64,000 nt of DNA, taken from the NCBI GenBank assembly GCA_028282465.1, contig JANQHX010000053.1, forward strand, positions 1 to 64,000, given 5' to 3'. Position 1 is the first letter of the stretch; the number at the start of each line of letters is the position of its first letter. A model generated the notes under the pieces. The model searched no databases. It was not told the origin of the DNA and was given only the letters and a program-made list of their open reading frames with translations. Shown one piece after another: positions 55,447 to 64,000 of the stretch. The position numbers were made by a program, and so were the translations under genes. Source of the DNA: Gynuella sp. (GTDB lineage: Bacteria; Pseudomonadota; Gammaproteobacteria; Pseudomonadales; Natronospirillaceae).

Positions 55447-56142
55447 TTAGCGGCTGCGGTTTTGAATAGCGTCTGCCATTTCTCGCCATTCATGATCATG
55501 GATAATTAAGCCATCGTCATCTAAATGGGGATAACGAATCTCATGTCGGTCACAGAACTCGCAAACTTCTGGATAACACCATTTCACTAGAGTGGCGTTA
55601 AACTCAGTTGTGTCCATTCTGCTTTGATCATACATGCCCGCTTTTTTTCGTTGGTAATAGGCTTCGTTGAGAATGATTGCCGATGCCACTGAAACATTGA
55701 AAGACTCAACCAAACCTACCATGGGAATGATGGCCTCTTCATCACACAACTCTGCAGTTTCATCGCTAATACCTGGCTTCTCAGCCCCTAGTACCAGTGC
55801 AGTGGGTACCCTGTAATCAATGTCTCGATAATCTTTGGCCCTGCTAGAGAAATGAGCAGCAACCACCTTAAAGCCATTGCTTCTTAACTTGGAAATAGCA
55901 GCGGTACTGGTTGGGTAAATCTCATGTTCCATCCATAGCAATGAGCCACCGGAAGTTCGATGGAATAGGGGCATTTCAGTGTTGGGCTGAACCGCATGAA
56001 TTTTGCCAATTCCAAAGGCATCGCAGGTTCGCATAATGGCTGCGATGTTTTGTGGCTTATGCACTTGGTCTGTCAGAACCGTTAGATCGGGCTGTCGATG
56101 AAGCAATGCTTGTTTTAATTTTTTAAATCTTTCTGGGGTCAT
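55447..56142 (-). CDS. trmH: tRNA (guanosine-18-2'-O)-methyltransferase TrmH
   Basis: 231 residues, SpoU/TrmD knot family. Motif 1 is DQVHKPQNIAAIMRTCDAFG, motif 2 LVLGAEKPGIS, and motif 3 IPMVGLVESFNVSVASAIIL. The C-terminal extension after the knot is typical of TrmH. It methylates G18 in the D-loop of tRNAs. RBS is weak, and the gene is separated from fabY by 64 bases. Confidence 0.94.
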   Translation of the reverse strand: MTPERFKKLKQALLHRQPDLTVLTDQVHKPQNIAAIMRTCDAFGIGKIHAVQPNTEMPLFHRTSGGSLLWMEHEIYPTSTAAISKLRSNGFKVVAAHFSSRAKDYRDIDYRVPTALVLGAEKPGISDETAELCDEEAIIPMVGLVESFNVSVASAIILNEAYYQRKKAGMYDQSRMDTTEFNATLVKWCYPEVCEFCDRHEIRYPHLDDDGLIIHDHEWREMADAIQNRSR

Positions 56143-56206
56143 GATTTGGAGGTATTATGAATATAGGGCGTTTAGGTGACGATAAACTCATCACCTAGCG
56201 TCAGAT

Positions 56207-58063
56207 TCACAAATATTCTTGGTAATCGTGATCAACATCCAAGGAGATTTGATTCGCGAACTCACTCAATTTCAAAGACTCGGCATTTATTTCCACATCT
56301 TTAGAATCCATCACCGACTCCCCAAATTTATAGATGACGTCAGCTTCACCCTTAATTGCTGCTTGATCGTATTGTTCTGCCGCTTCAGTTACCTTTTCAT
56401 TTAAACCTTGATATTCATTTAACGCCTTTGCCCCATGTTTTTGACTGAGCATATTCAGAGTTTGAGTGGGTGACAGAACTAAGGCTGATGCATTGTTTCC
56501 GCCAAAGCCCTTTGAATTGATAATGGCGCCGAGCATTTCTTCGCCTTTTTCGCCCACAGTGGTGTGATCCATTAGAATATCGAGATTGCTTTGGAACACG
56601 TCTTCCGCAATGTGATCAATGGTTTTAATACCCGGAATAATGCCTTCGCTCCATACTCCTAAAGATGGAATGATTTGGTCGGCGGCAGCTGGGCCTAAAG
56701 AGTGTCCTACATACGCTTTAATCGCAGCAACTTTCCATTTCTCTACACCAAAGTTTTTGGCCACTTCGTTCAAGATGTGAGATTCAGTCACTCTATTTTG
56801 TGGGGTACCTGTGCCGTGAGCTTGCACAAATGTTCGAGCCACTCCATCTTCCCCTAGAATCTGTTTAGCAAGGGCAGCCGCTTTGGCAACCGTAATGTAG
56901 TTGCCAACGCCGGGAGCAGAGATAGATTTTTTATTTGCGTCTGCGTTGACGTAAACATCAGCTACTGAACCTAAAACATTTGCGCCTAACTTAAGGGCCA
57001 GTTCATCATCCATGAGCACCATAAACTGTGCTGACTCAGCAATGGTGAATCCGGCATTAGCCGAGAATGGGCGACAGGCTCTTTGATTGTTCACCGCCTC
57101 AGATTTATCCAGTTTGCAAAGCTGCTCGTCCGTCGCCAGTGCGCCCATGACGCCAAAGCCTTCCATGATTTCTGGCACTACAGGGGCTTCTGAATTACCC
57201 ACTAAAACCACTTTTGCTCGACCGGTTTTAATATCTATGATGCCTTGTCTCAGGTTGTACAAGAAGGTCGCACAGGCTCCAATATTGGTTCCAGTGGAGC
57301 CAACACTATTAATCATGTAGCTGTTGATAAAATCTGCAGGCATTTCAGGTAGGGTTAGGGCCATCATTTTTGAACTGACTCTGCCGCCCCGTAGCGCAGA
57401 TTGAAACAAGCCGGCGGCGCCTTTGTCATCCATTTGAGCGAGAGCAGAACCGGCATAAACGGATACTTGGTCTGGATCAATAGCACTCAGTACATCAGCC
57501 CATTTTAAGCCCATGGAGTTAAGCGCATCTGAAGCCCCGTACACTGTCATGCTTAATCCACGGGGGTGATGCCTGGAATTGTAGAGTCGAGATGGATCGA
57601 AACCCGTCGGCATTTGTCCGGCGCTAGAAACTGCCATTTTGTAACTACCTGGCACCATCGAATGAAGATTGTCTTTAACAGTGACCTCAAGCAGATTATT
57701 TTCCAGTGGTTTAACAACCCAATTTTCAGGTAATTGTTCGGGCAGTTGACTGGCCTTTACCGTGAAATGAAAGCCGTCCGTTGAGTGCATTTCCGCAGCT
57801 CTGTGATAGTAAACAGAGTCGGGATTAAACAAATGATTCTCGATACGACGAATTAGAGTGCCGTTTTTAATCTTATGAATGATGTCTGGCGTAATGCCCG
57901 ATGAAGTATCCAGATCCATTAGATTAGCTAGGTCTTGCCAAGTTGATGACATTTTTTCATCTGACAGTGAATCGCAAATCATACGCTTGTAAGCATGATT
58001 AAATGAGCTGCGACCGGCAGCATTAATCCCACCAACGGAAACAATCAAGGGTAAACGGGCCAT
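56207..58063 (-). CDS. fabY: Beta-ketoacyl-ACP synthase FabY
   Basis: 618 residues. The size and the N-terminus RLPLIVSVGGINAAGRSSF match Pseudomonas FabY, which condenses acetyl-CoA with malonyl-ACP to start fatty acid synthesis. The catalytic triad is C264 (IGACATFLYN), H416 (QAHGTGTPQ) and H454 (YVGHSLGPAA), with GFGGNNAS near the C-terminus. The protein is longer than FabB or FabF because of N- and C-terminal extensions. Confidence 0.94.
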   Translation of the reverse strand: MARLPLIVSVGGINAAGRSSFNHAYKRMICDSLSDEKMSSTWQDLANLMDLDTSSGITPDIIHKIKNGTLIRRIENHLFNPDSVYYHRAAEMHSTDGFHFTVKASQLPEQLPENWVVKPLENNLLEVTVKDNLHSMVPGSYKMAVSSAGQMPTGFDPSRLYNSRHHPRGLSMTVYGASDALNSMGLKWADVLSAIDPDQVSVYAGSALAQMDDKGAAGLFQSALRGGRVSSKMMALTLPEMPADFINSYMINSVGSTGTNIGACATFLYNLRQGIIDIKTGRAKVVLVGNSEAPVVPEIMEGFGVMGALATDEQLCKLDKSEAVNNQRACRPFSANAGFTIAESAQFMVLMDDELALKLGANVLGSVADVYVNADANKKSISAPGVGNYITVAKAAALAKQILGEDGVARTFVQAHGTGTPQNRVTESHILNEVAKNFGVEKWKVAAIKAYVGHSLGPAAADQIIPSLGVWSEGIIPGIKTIDHIAEDVFQSNLDILMDHTTVGEKGEEMLGAIINSKGFGGNNASALVLSPTQTLNMLSQKHGAKALNEYQGLNEKVTEAAEQYDQAAIKGEADVIYKFGESVMDSKDVEINAESLKLSEFANQISLDVDHDYQEYL

Positions 58064-58169
58064 AGTTCTTCTCTAAAACGGGGTAATTCTAATTAAGGGT
58101 TATTCTAGTTGACCTAATAAGCCTATGCAGTGGACAATTTGGCCATTCTGTAAGACGATTAGGCCAGCC

Positions 58170-59162
58170 ATGGAAAATATTGGTTTTTTAATCTATCCCG
58201 GCGCGTTAACTACTGGTGTGTCCATTGGTTTGGAAATGCTATCCGCGGCTCAATCCATTTTTCATGCACAAACGCGGGCTAAACCAGCACAAAGGTTTTG
58301 GCTTTTGGGAAGTCAAGGTCAGGATTCCAGCGAGGCCATAGGCGGGTTAAAAATTCAAACCGACTGTGAGTTTTCTGAAGCACCTTATTTAGACTTAATC
58401 TTCGTTCCCCCCATATGGGGCAATCCAATGTCCGTGGTGCTCAGAGAACAAGCTTTGCAGTTGTGGTTGAATCAACAACATAAAAAAGGATCTGTATTGG
58501 TCGCCACGGGTTCCAGCGTGAGCCTATTGGCGAATACAGGTTTGCTGGATGGTTTACCCGCCACCACTCATTGGTTTTTCTTTGAAAAATTTAAGAAACA
58601 TTTTCCAAAAGTAAATTTAAAAACACAGCAGTTTATTACTTATAGTGATCGAATTTATACCGCTGGAAGCATCAATGCCTTGTCAGATTTGGTGTTGTAT
58701 ATGATCGAGCAAAAGTTTGGTGAAGGCGTTGCTCAAATTGTTGAACAACATTTTTCCCATGAAGTGAGTCGAACCTTTGAGAAGCCATTTTTTATGGTGG
58801 GTAGCGATGCTCACCACGATGAAGAAATCGTTTTAGCCCAGGAGTGGATTGCGCTTCATTGGAGTGATAACCCAAGTTTAGAGCAGATGGCCAACATTGC
58901 AGGGCTAAGTTTAAGAACCTTTACCAGACGGTTTAAGTCTGCCGTGGGGAAGACTCCATTAAATTATTTACAAGATGTGAAAATTTCTCGAAGCCAGGAA
59001 TTGTTGAGGGAGACTAACCTGTCGGTTACTGAAGTCTCGGATCGCGCGGGTTATAAAGACGTGAGTTATTTTTCCAAACTCTTCAAAAATTTTACCGGTG
59101 TTACCCCAAACCAATACAGAACCATGGTTCGAGGAAAAACCTTCCAAAGTGCTGAGTCTTAG
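58170..59162 (+). CDS. AraC-family transcriptional regulator with DJ-1/PfpI-like domain
   Basis: 330 residues from ATG 58170, where the protein begins MENIGFLIYPGALTTGVSIG like other GlxA-type regulators; ATG 58125 would add 15 residues. The N-terminal DJ-1/PfpI-like domain spans about 1-190. The C-terminal AraC domain has two helix-turn-helix motifs (NPSLEQMANIAGLSLRTFTRRF and VTEVSDRAGYKDVSYFSKLF). It is divergent from fabY and could control it, but the target is unknown. It ends with a four-base convergent overlap. Confidence 0.9.
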   Translation: MENIGFLIYPGALTTGVSIGLEMLSAAQSIFHAQTRAKPAQRFWLLGSQGQDSSEAIGGLKIQTDCEFSEAPYLDLIFVPPIWGNPMSVVLREQALQLWLNQQHKKGSVLVATGSSVSLLANTGLLDGLPATTHWFFFEKFKKHFPKVNLKTQQFITYSDRIYTAGSINALSDLVLYMIEQKFGEGVAQIVEQHFSHEVSRTFEKPFFMVGSDAHHDEEIVLAQEWIALHWSDNPSLEQMANIAGLSLRTFTRRFKSAVGKTPLNYLQDVKISRSQELLRETNLSVTEVSDRAGYKDVSYFSKLFKNFTGVTPNQYRTMVRGKTFQSAES

Positions 59163-59545
59163 TCTTTGTTCACAGATTCACTGACTTCTCTCTTTACTGA
59201 TCTACTGTAAAACGCGGAACCATAGAACAGAGTCAATGCGGCGCCAGTAATGATAAGGGCCATGTACCAGGTCGGCGTAAACAACCAAACCACTCCTGCA
59301 CAAACATAAATGAGTGAAACAAAACTCAAATAATTCATGGGCTTGAGTCTTTTAGTTTTCATTGGAATGGCAAAAGCCAACAACAGAAAGGTTTTAAACA
59401 ATGCCACAAAGAGCCCAGTAACCACCCACTGATGAAAGGGTAGATCAATGCCTATACTGCCGATGTAAGTGTCTGCAATAAGGCAGATGATCAGTATCCA
59501 CCAAGCGATCCAAGTGAGTCGATAGTAGTAGTGAGATGGTTTCAT
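59159..59545 (-). CDS. DUF2069 membrane protein
   Basis: 128 residues from the ATG at 59545, which overlaps the wrbA-like stop as ATGA. Four membrane helices make up most of the protein. The family is DUF2069, often next to wrbA in pseudomonads. Function unknown. Last gene of the arsC-like/wrbA/DUF2069 operon. Confidence 0.88.
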   Translation of the reverse strand: MKPSHYYYRLTWIAWWILIICLIADTYIGSIGIDLPFHQWVVTGLFVALFKTFLLLAFAIPMKTKRLKPMNYLSFVSLIYVCAGVVWLFTPTWYMALIITGAALTLFYGSAFYSRSVKREVSESVNKD

Positions 59546-60141
59546 ATTGAATTGATTTTTTTGGCTAGATTTGCAACGCGTTTGCCTAAAGCAAAACACA
59601 GTTTTCTTTCTTCAGTTGTCAACTCGTTGGATTGCTCACTACTGATACTGGTGGCTCCATAAGGGGAAGCGCTAGACACTTTAGAATGTAGCTCTGGTTC
59701 GGTGAAAGGAATACCAGTGATGACCATGCCATGGTGTAACAAAGGAATAGCCATACTCAGCAATGTACTTTCTTGACCACCATGTAAAGTCGATGTCGAC
59801 GTGAATAGGCCAGCCGGCTTTCCGACCAAATTACCGCTTATCCATATATTGCTGGTTTGATCAAGGAAATGTTTAAGCGGTGCAGCCATGTTTCCAAATC
59901 GAGTTGGGCTACCCATTACCAAACCCTCACAACTCTGTAGTTCGTCCAAAGTGCAATAAGGGGCGCCTTCAATTGGAATACTGGGTTCCGAGGCCTCGGT
60001 ATTATTTGATACCGCAGGCACTGTTCTCATCATGGCTTCGCAACCCGTTGATTCAATACCATTGGCAATTTCCAATGCCATTTTTTGTGTATTTCCCGTT
60101 CGGCTGTAGTACAGCACCAGAATGTGAGAATGAGATGGCAT
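59542..60141 (-). CDS. wrbA: WrbA-type NAD(P)H:quinone oxidoreductase
   Basis: 199 residues, flavodoxin-like fold. The FMN-phosphate loop is LYYSRTGNTQKMAL. Other motifs are GSPTRFGNMAAPLKHFLDQT and FTSTSTLHGGQESTLLSM. It reduces quinones in two-electron steps. It shares one base with the arsC-like gene upstream and overlaps the DUF2069 gene downstream. Confidence 0.93.
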   Translation of the reverse strand: MPSHSHILVLYYSRTGNTQKMALEIANGIESTGCEAMMRTVPAVSNNTEASEPSIPIEGAPYCTLDELQSCEGLVMGSPTRFGNMAAPLKHFLDQTSNIWISGNLVGKPAGLFTSTSTLHGGQESTLLSMAIPLLHHGMVITGIPFTEPELHSKVSSASPYGATSISSEQSNELTTEERKLCFALGKRVANLAKKINSI

Positions 60142-60491
60142 TACAAGATTTCTTCTACTTGCTCAGGTGGACGACCAAGCTTCGCCTTATCGCCATTGAC
60201 TACAATAGGGCGCTCAATAAGCTTGGGGAACTTAACCATATAATCGATGATCTCTTCATTAGTGAGAGAATCGTCTTTTAAATTATTAGTTTTATAAGCC
60301 TCTTCACCTTTTCTTAATAATTCTCTTGGTGTGATGCCTAATTTAGAAATTAAGTCTGCTAAGGTAGCTGCATCTGGAGTGTTTTCGAGATAAAGAATGA
60401 TGTCTGGTTGAATTCCTTTTTCTTCCAAAATGGCTAGAGTTTGTCTCGATTTAGAACATCTAGGATTGTGATAAATGGTGATTTCAGACAT
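60141..60491 (-). CDS. arsC: Arsenate reductase-like protein (ArsC/YfgD family)
   Basis: 116 residues. The N-terminal HNPRCSKSRQTLAILEEKG has the catalytic Cys of the glutaredoxin-linked ArsC family. A conserved Arg (IERPIVVNGDKAKLGRPPE) is also present. The short length and the wrbA neighbour fit the YfgD branch, which may not act on arsenate. First gene of the operon. Confidence 0.92.
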   Translation of the reverse strand: MSEITIYHNPRCSKSRQTLAILEEKGIQPDIILYLENTPDAATLADLISKLGITPRELLRKGEEAYKTNNLKDDSLTNEEIIDYMVKFPKLIERPIVVNGDKAKLGRPPEQVEEIL

Positions 60492-60533
60492 GTATAAACC
60501 TTAACTGTAATAACGCTGATTATTGGATTTGTT

Positions 60534-61358
60534 TTGGATTTTAAAACATCAACGTCTTTAGAGATACTAAGATTACCCATCATTTTTATTCGGGCATTTT
60601 ATGGCTTGGGTATTCAGCGCATGGCTTCGCAGCTGGCCTTTAACGCATTATTTGCATTGGTGCCTTTATTAGCTCTCTCATTTCAAATGGTAGTAAGAGT
60701 TCCATGGTTAAATATGGAAGCTGGTCAATGGCCTTACTTGTTAGCCAAAAAAGTGATGCCAGAGGGAATGGAGCATTGGTCGGTGTATGTTGTGGATTGG
60801 TTAGAACAGCTCCAAGGTTTTTCCCTTGTCGGCGCTTTGCTTTATGCTTTTTCCTCGGTATTAATGGTGATTACTTTGTCTCGCTTTATCAATGAAATTT
60901 GGCAGCAAAGGGTTCAAAAGCGCCGGGTATTCGGGATCTGGTTTACCATAGTGCTGGCCCCATCATTTATGGCATTTATTGCGGTTCTAATGGCATACAT
61001 CGCTTCTACTGGTTTAATCGAGTTTATCGGTCTCTCTGCAGCTTACGCCTGGGTTGCTGAATTGGTTATTCCTTTATTAATGGTGATATTGTTGTGGATT
61101 ATTCAAGTTGAACTTACTAGTTATCCGGTTCCCAGGTTGCCTGCGGTTTTGGTGTCTATTTTACAAACACTGGCACTGATCGTTAGCGCCAAACTATTTG
61201 TTTCAATCATAAACTTCTTTCCGAATATGAGAATTATGACTGGCGTGGCGTCGACTCTACCCTTGGTGATGATTTGGATGTATTGGATTGCTTTGGTGGT
61301 TCTTTCTGGAACCTTGATTCTGAAACTTGTGTATTTTAAAGAACAAGAAGATGTCTGA
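60534..61358 (+). CDS. YihY/UPF0761 family inner membrane protein
   Basis: 274 residues. The start is TTG at 60534, the first start in the frame; no strong ribosome-binding site is seen. Six membrane helices and the family stretches QRMASQLAFNALFALVPLLAL, FINEIWQQR and LVMIWMYWIALVVLSGTLI are visible. Members were once called ribonuclease BN or BrkB; the role is unclear. It overlaps the acetyltransferase start by eight bases. Confidence 0.88.
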   Translation: MDFKTSTSLEILRLPIIFIRAFYGLGIQRMASQLAFNALFALVPLLALSFQMVVRVPWLNMEAGQWPYLLAKKVMPEGMEHWSVYVVDWLEQLQGFSLVGALLYAFSSVLMVITLSRFINEIWQQRVQKRRVFGIWFTIVLAPSFMAFIAVLMAYIASTGLIEFIGLSAAYAWVAELVIPLLMVILLWIIQVELTSYPVPRLPAVLVSILQTLALIVSAKLFVSIINFFPNMRIMTGVASTLPLVMIWMYWIALVVLSGTLILKLVYFKEQEDV

Positions 61359-61893
61359 AGTTAATAAGATGAAGTCTGGAGAGTTTTTTAATCCCTATGA
61401 CCCTGAGTTAATGAAGGCTAGGAAAAAGGCGAGGGAAGCCTGTGCTAAATATCAATCTCAGCCGAGCCCAGGGCATTTAAAACAGGTGTTAAGTCTTCTT
61501 TCAAGCAGCGGCATGAAAGCCTATTTTGAACCTGGTGTGCAACTTGATTATGGCTTCAACATCGAAATCGGTGATCATTTTTATGCCAATTTTAATTGTG
61601 TATTCTTAGACGCTGGAGAAATCAAAATAGGTAATAATGTAATGATTGGGCCTGGCGCTCACGTATACACAGTGAGTCATCCAATAGACGCTACTCAGAG
61701 ACAAACCAAGTCAGAGTTTGCAAAACCTGTGGTTATTGAGGATAACGTTTGGATAGGAGGTCAAAGTGTCATCCTTCCAGGTGCTAGGGTAGGTAAGAAT
61801 AGTGTGATAGGCGCTGGCTCTGTGGTAACCAAAGATGTCCCTGAGTCAGTGTTAGTGGCAGGTAACCCAGCTAGAATCATCAAGTCAATTTAG
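61351..61893 (+). CDS. Sugar O-acetyltransferase (Maa/LacA-like)
   Basis: 180 residues from ATG 61351, which is at the end of the preceding gene; an ATG at 61327 would add eight residues. A short N-terminal domain (GEFFNPYDPELMKARKKA) precedes a left-handed beta-helix of hexapeptide repeats (IEIGDHFYANFNCVFLDAG, IKIGNNVMIGPGAHVYTVSHP with the catalytic His, VWIGGQSVILPGARVGKNS). It transfers acetyl from acetyl-CoA to a sugar; the substrate is unknown. Confidence 0.92.
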   Translation: MSEVNKMKSGEFFNPYDPELMKARKKAREACAKYQSQPSPGHLKQVLSLLSSSGMKAYFEPGVQLDYGFNIEIGDHFYANFNCVFLDAGEIKIGNNVMIGPGAHVYTVSHPIDATQRQTKSEFAKPVVIEDNVWIGGQSVILPGARVGKNSVIGAGSVVTKDVPESVLVAGNPARIIKSI

Positions 61894-61921
61894 CTGGGTT
61901 CTCTATATTTCAATTTAAGGA

Positions 61922-63130
61922 TTAGGAGCTTGTGGATGCCATAGCTGGTTGTGTGGAATAAGCCTTTAAATGAGCAGCAAAATCTTCGAGAGCGTGAATA
62001 CCACTTGCCTCGGCTTCAGCAATCCAATCTTTCAATGACTTAAGCATTTCATCAGCGCCAGATGATCTGTTCTGCCAAATTTCTAACAGCTTGTTTTTCA
62101 TTAAATATAGTTGCTTCATCATTTGATTGTTATCAAGAACATGGTTTAGCTGTCGCATTTGATTCGTTTTCAGAAGACTCTCTTCAGTACTAATCAATGA
62201 CTTGGCTCGTTTGAAAAGCCGACGCTGAGCTATATCCATTTTTCTGAGTTCTTTGTTGACCGTTGGGTCAATAACCTTGGCTTTAAAACTTGCCATAACC
62301 TGGAATCGATCATTTGCCAGGGCTCTCGCAGTATCGAGATCTATCCATTTTTTATCTTTAATTTTATGAGCAACAGGTCCTTGTTTGATATTGCTTGCTA
62401 AACCCAGAGCTTCAAACACTTTGATGTAAAACCACCCCAAGTCAAACTCATACCATTTCGAAGACAACTTAGCAGAATTTGGAAAGGTATGATGATTGTT
62501 ATGAAGTTCCTCGCCTCCAATCAATATTCCCCAAGGCGAAATATTAGTCGCTGCATCTTTACACTCATAATTCCTGTACCCAAAATAATGACCAATGCCG
62601 TTAATCACACCTGCAGCAAACAATGGAATCCAAATCATTTGAACAGCCCAAACGGTTAAACCAATAGGCCCTAATAGAAGCAGGTTAATGATCAGCATTA
62701 GGCTGACACCCCAGAGGCTTATTTTTAATTTAGGATTACTGTAAACATAATTCTCTAGCCAATCCTCAGGTGTGCCTTTTCCATATCGTTGAACCAACTC
62801 TTTATCGTCTGCGGCGGTTTGATAAAGCTCTGCGCCTTCTCTTAAAACTTTTCCTAAACCTAAAACCACAGGGCTATGAGGGTCTTCTTCTGTTTCACAT
62901 TTGGCGTGATGTTTGCGGTGTACTGCTGTCCATTCTTTTGTGCTCATGCTCGTGGTGAGCCAAAGCCAAAATCTGAAGAAGTGAGACAAAATAGGGTGGA
63001 GGTCTAAAGCTCTGTGGGCCGAGTATCTATGAAGATAAACAGTAACACTAACTATGGTTATGTGTGTAAGAGCTAGGGTGTATAAAACTATTTGCGCGAT
63101 ATTGAATTCAAGTAGGCCATTAAAAAGCAT
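61922..63130 (-). CDS. Acyl-CoA delta-9 desaturase
   Basis: 402 residues from the ATG at 63130, with CAGGAA at the right distance; a start at 63178 has no ribosome-binding site. Three His boxes bind the di-iron centre: HRYSAHR, HRKHH and HNNHH. Membrane helices lie around residues 12-33, 130-165 and nearby. A C-terminal tail of about 130 residues is helical. It introduces a double bond into saturated acyl-CoA to adjust membrane fluidity. Confidence 0.93.
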   Translation of the reverse strand: MLFNGLLEFNIAQIVLYTLALTHITIVSVTVYLHRYSAHRALDLHPILSHFFRFWLWLTTSMSTKEWTAVHRKHHAKCETEEDPHSPVVLGLGKVLREGAELYQTAADDKELVQRYGKGTPEDWLENYVYSNPKLKISLWGVSLMLIINLLLLGPIGLTVWAVQMIWIPLFAAGVINGIGHYFGYRNYECKDAATNISPWGILIGGEELHNNHHTFPNSAKLSSKWYEFDLGWFYIKVFEALGLASNIKQGPVAHKIKDKKWIDLDTARALANDRFQVMASFKAKVIDPTVNKELRKMDIAQRRLFKRAKSLISTEESLLKTNQMRQLNHVLDNNQMMKQLYLMKNKLLEIWQNRSSGADEMLKSLKDWIAEAEASGIHALEDFAAHLKAYSTQPAMASTSS

Positions 63131-63227
63131 GGGTAATTCCTGATAAAACGTTTGAGCTCCAATGTCATATTTCTGCATCGGATCAGATGTAAGAATAATA
63201 GTATGACATTCAAATCCTAGTTTTAAT

Positions 63228-63303
63228 TTCTATTATTGCCATTTTGGAAATAATAGAAGGTTGGAAGAAAATGCCTAAATAGGGCAGTTTTGGCCCTATT
63301 TAG
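63228..63303. other. Two hairpins upstream of the desaturase
   Basis: TTCTATTATT (63228-63237) and AATAATAGAA (63249-63258) form a ten-base stem. CTAAATAGGGC (63275-63285) and GCCCTATTTAG (63293-63303) form an eleven-base stem over a seven-base loop. They occupy the 345-base gap between the desaturase and the DUF4266 gene, which has no other feature. Confidence 0.6.
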
Positions 63304-63475
63304 ACCTGTTATTTTATGTGAGGGTTTGAGCTATATCAATTGAATTGAGATCTTGTTCACACTCATAAAAATTAATGTTTCCTAGCATTCAGTAATTGAG
63401 AAACGGTTCAGCCAAAGTCTGAAAGCATGAGATTTATACTGAAAAATCTATTAGTGGGTAATCAAAAAATTAATC

Positions 63476-63709
63476 ATGAAAACTCTAATCCAAATTAGCT
63501 TGTCTGCAGTGCTCTTGGTGAGCGTCAGTGGATGTGCAATGTTTAAAATGGAAAAGGTCAGTGCCTGGGAAAAGGACATTTTAGCAAAAGACGAAATGCA
63601 ACCCGGTGGTGAAGTCATTGATGGTTATATTGATGACCACATTTATTTCAGTAAAGAAGCCTCCCATGGCGGCACAAGTGTAGGTGGAGGCGGTTGTGGC
63701 TGTAACTAA
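63476..63709 (+). CDS. DUF4266 lipoprotein
   Basis: 77 residues. The signal peptide ends in SVSGC with Cys20. The mature part has the family stretch VSAWEKDILAKDEMQ and a C-terminal Gly/Cys tail, GGGGCGCN. DUF4266 genes are usually followed by DUF3570, as here, and in other genomes often by an ApbE-type flavin transferase and a thioredoxin-like gene. The 3' end overlaps the next gene by 14 bases. Confidence 0.9.
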   Translation: MKTLIQISLSAVLLVSVSGCAMFKMEKVSAWEKDILAKDEMQPGGEVIDGYIDDHIYFSKEASHGGTSVGGGGCGCN

Positions 63710-64000
63710 AAAGCAAAAGATCACAGGTTCGCTAGCCGCGGCAACAGCAGGTTTGCTAACAAGCACACCTGGGCAAGCAGCCGACTTATATAATAAGTGG
63801 AAAGTAGATCTCGCCTATTACAATTACTCAGAGAACGGCTCTTTCGAAGAGGGTGGAAATAACGATTTCGGAATCAGTGTCGATTCCTGGATTGGAAAAA
63901 TTAATGGCAATCTCAGTGACGACACCATTATCAATATAGGTATGACCCTCGACACCCTGTCAGGTGTTACACCCACAGGTGCTCTTCCAATTGAAGGTGT
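63696..64000 (+). CDS. DUF3570 protein, N-terminal part (cut by window end)
   Basis: The frame is open from GTG 63696 to the end. The visible 101 residues start with VAVTKKQKITGSLAAAT, a signal peptide ending near GQAA, then WKVDLAYYNYSENGSFEEGG, which looks like outer-membrane beta-strands. It overlaps the DUF4266 gene by 14 bases, so translation is coupled. The start codon choice rests on this overlap; another GTG or TTG cannot be excluded. Confidence 0.85.
   Translation, partial: MAVTKKQKITGSLAAATAGLLTSTPGQAADLYNKWKVDLAYYNYSENGSFEEGGNNDFGISVDSWIGKINGNLSDDTIINIGMTLDTLSGVTPTGALPIEG

Overview
The window looks like a chromosome segment of a marine-type gammaproteobacterium of the broad Pseudomonadales/Oceanospirillales kind. 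Base composition is moderate and almost every gene is a core or lineage-core gene. Pointers are a Pseudomonas-style flagellar/chemotaxis block (flhA-flhF-fleN-fliA-cheYZAB-motCD-parC-X-parP-cheW), FabY as a condensing enzyme, tandem fadD genes, ycgL/ycgN next to rnd, and an HsbR/HsbA-like phosphatase/STAS pair. No rRNA, tRNA, CRISPR array, prophage or intact insertion sequence was seen.

Layout. 1-4.0 kb: 3' end of dnaX, then ybaB, recR, rnd, ycgL, ycgN and a small membrane protein. 4.2-8.0 kb: a three-TM protein, a large VWA membrane protein and a class II glutamine amidotransferase. 8.0-11.9 kb: two fadD acyl-CoA synthetases separated by a 277-bp MITE-like element whose TA target supplies the first two bases of the upstream fadD stop codon. 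12.1-17.6 kb: a small orphan, a CmoM-type methyltransferase, a CobB-type sirtuin, a receiver/CheC/diguanylate-cyclase operon, a small zinc-ribbon-like protein and a COG0523 GTPase behind a strong Zur-box candidate. 18.1-28.6 kb: exported and lipid-anchored proteins of unknown role (NHL propeller, VWA, DUF3857/transglutaminase, others) around acnB.

28.7-44 kb: the motility block. A sigma-54-type promoter precedes flhA. A FliA-type promoter with a perfect -10 precedes parC. FlhF, FleN and FliA set pole, number and late-gene expression. CheY, CheZ, CheA, CheB and CheW form the chemosensory core. MotC/MotD form a stator, and ParC/ParP are expected to place the arrays at the pole. CheA carries three copies of a short acidic motif in its linker.

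44-51.5 kb: mlaA, a PilZ protein, a receiver-PP2C phosphatase with its STAS partner, and an overlapping housekeeping run gpsA-DUF4389-sixA-hydrolase-DUF4892-prmB, followed by aroC. 52.6-64 kb: an alkyltransferase-like protein, a MaoC-like hydratase, DUF2914, a cation-diffusion transporter, trmH-like methylase, fabY, an AraC-type regulator, an arsC-like/wrbA/DUF2069 operon, a YihY-family protein, an acetyltransferase, a fatty-acid desaturase, and a DUF4266/DUF3570 pair cut by the window end.

Nothing here is unmistakably a new defence or mobile system. The most interesting items are the CheA linker repeats with the ParC-X-ParP cassette, the receiver-CheC-GGDEF operon, the MITE at the fadD stop codon, the cysteine-poor sirtuin, the structured acnB leader, and the secreted VWA/transglutaminase-like cluster.
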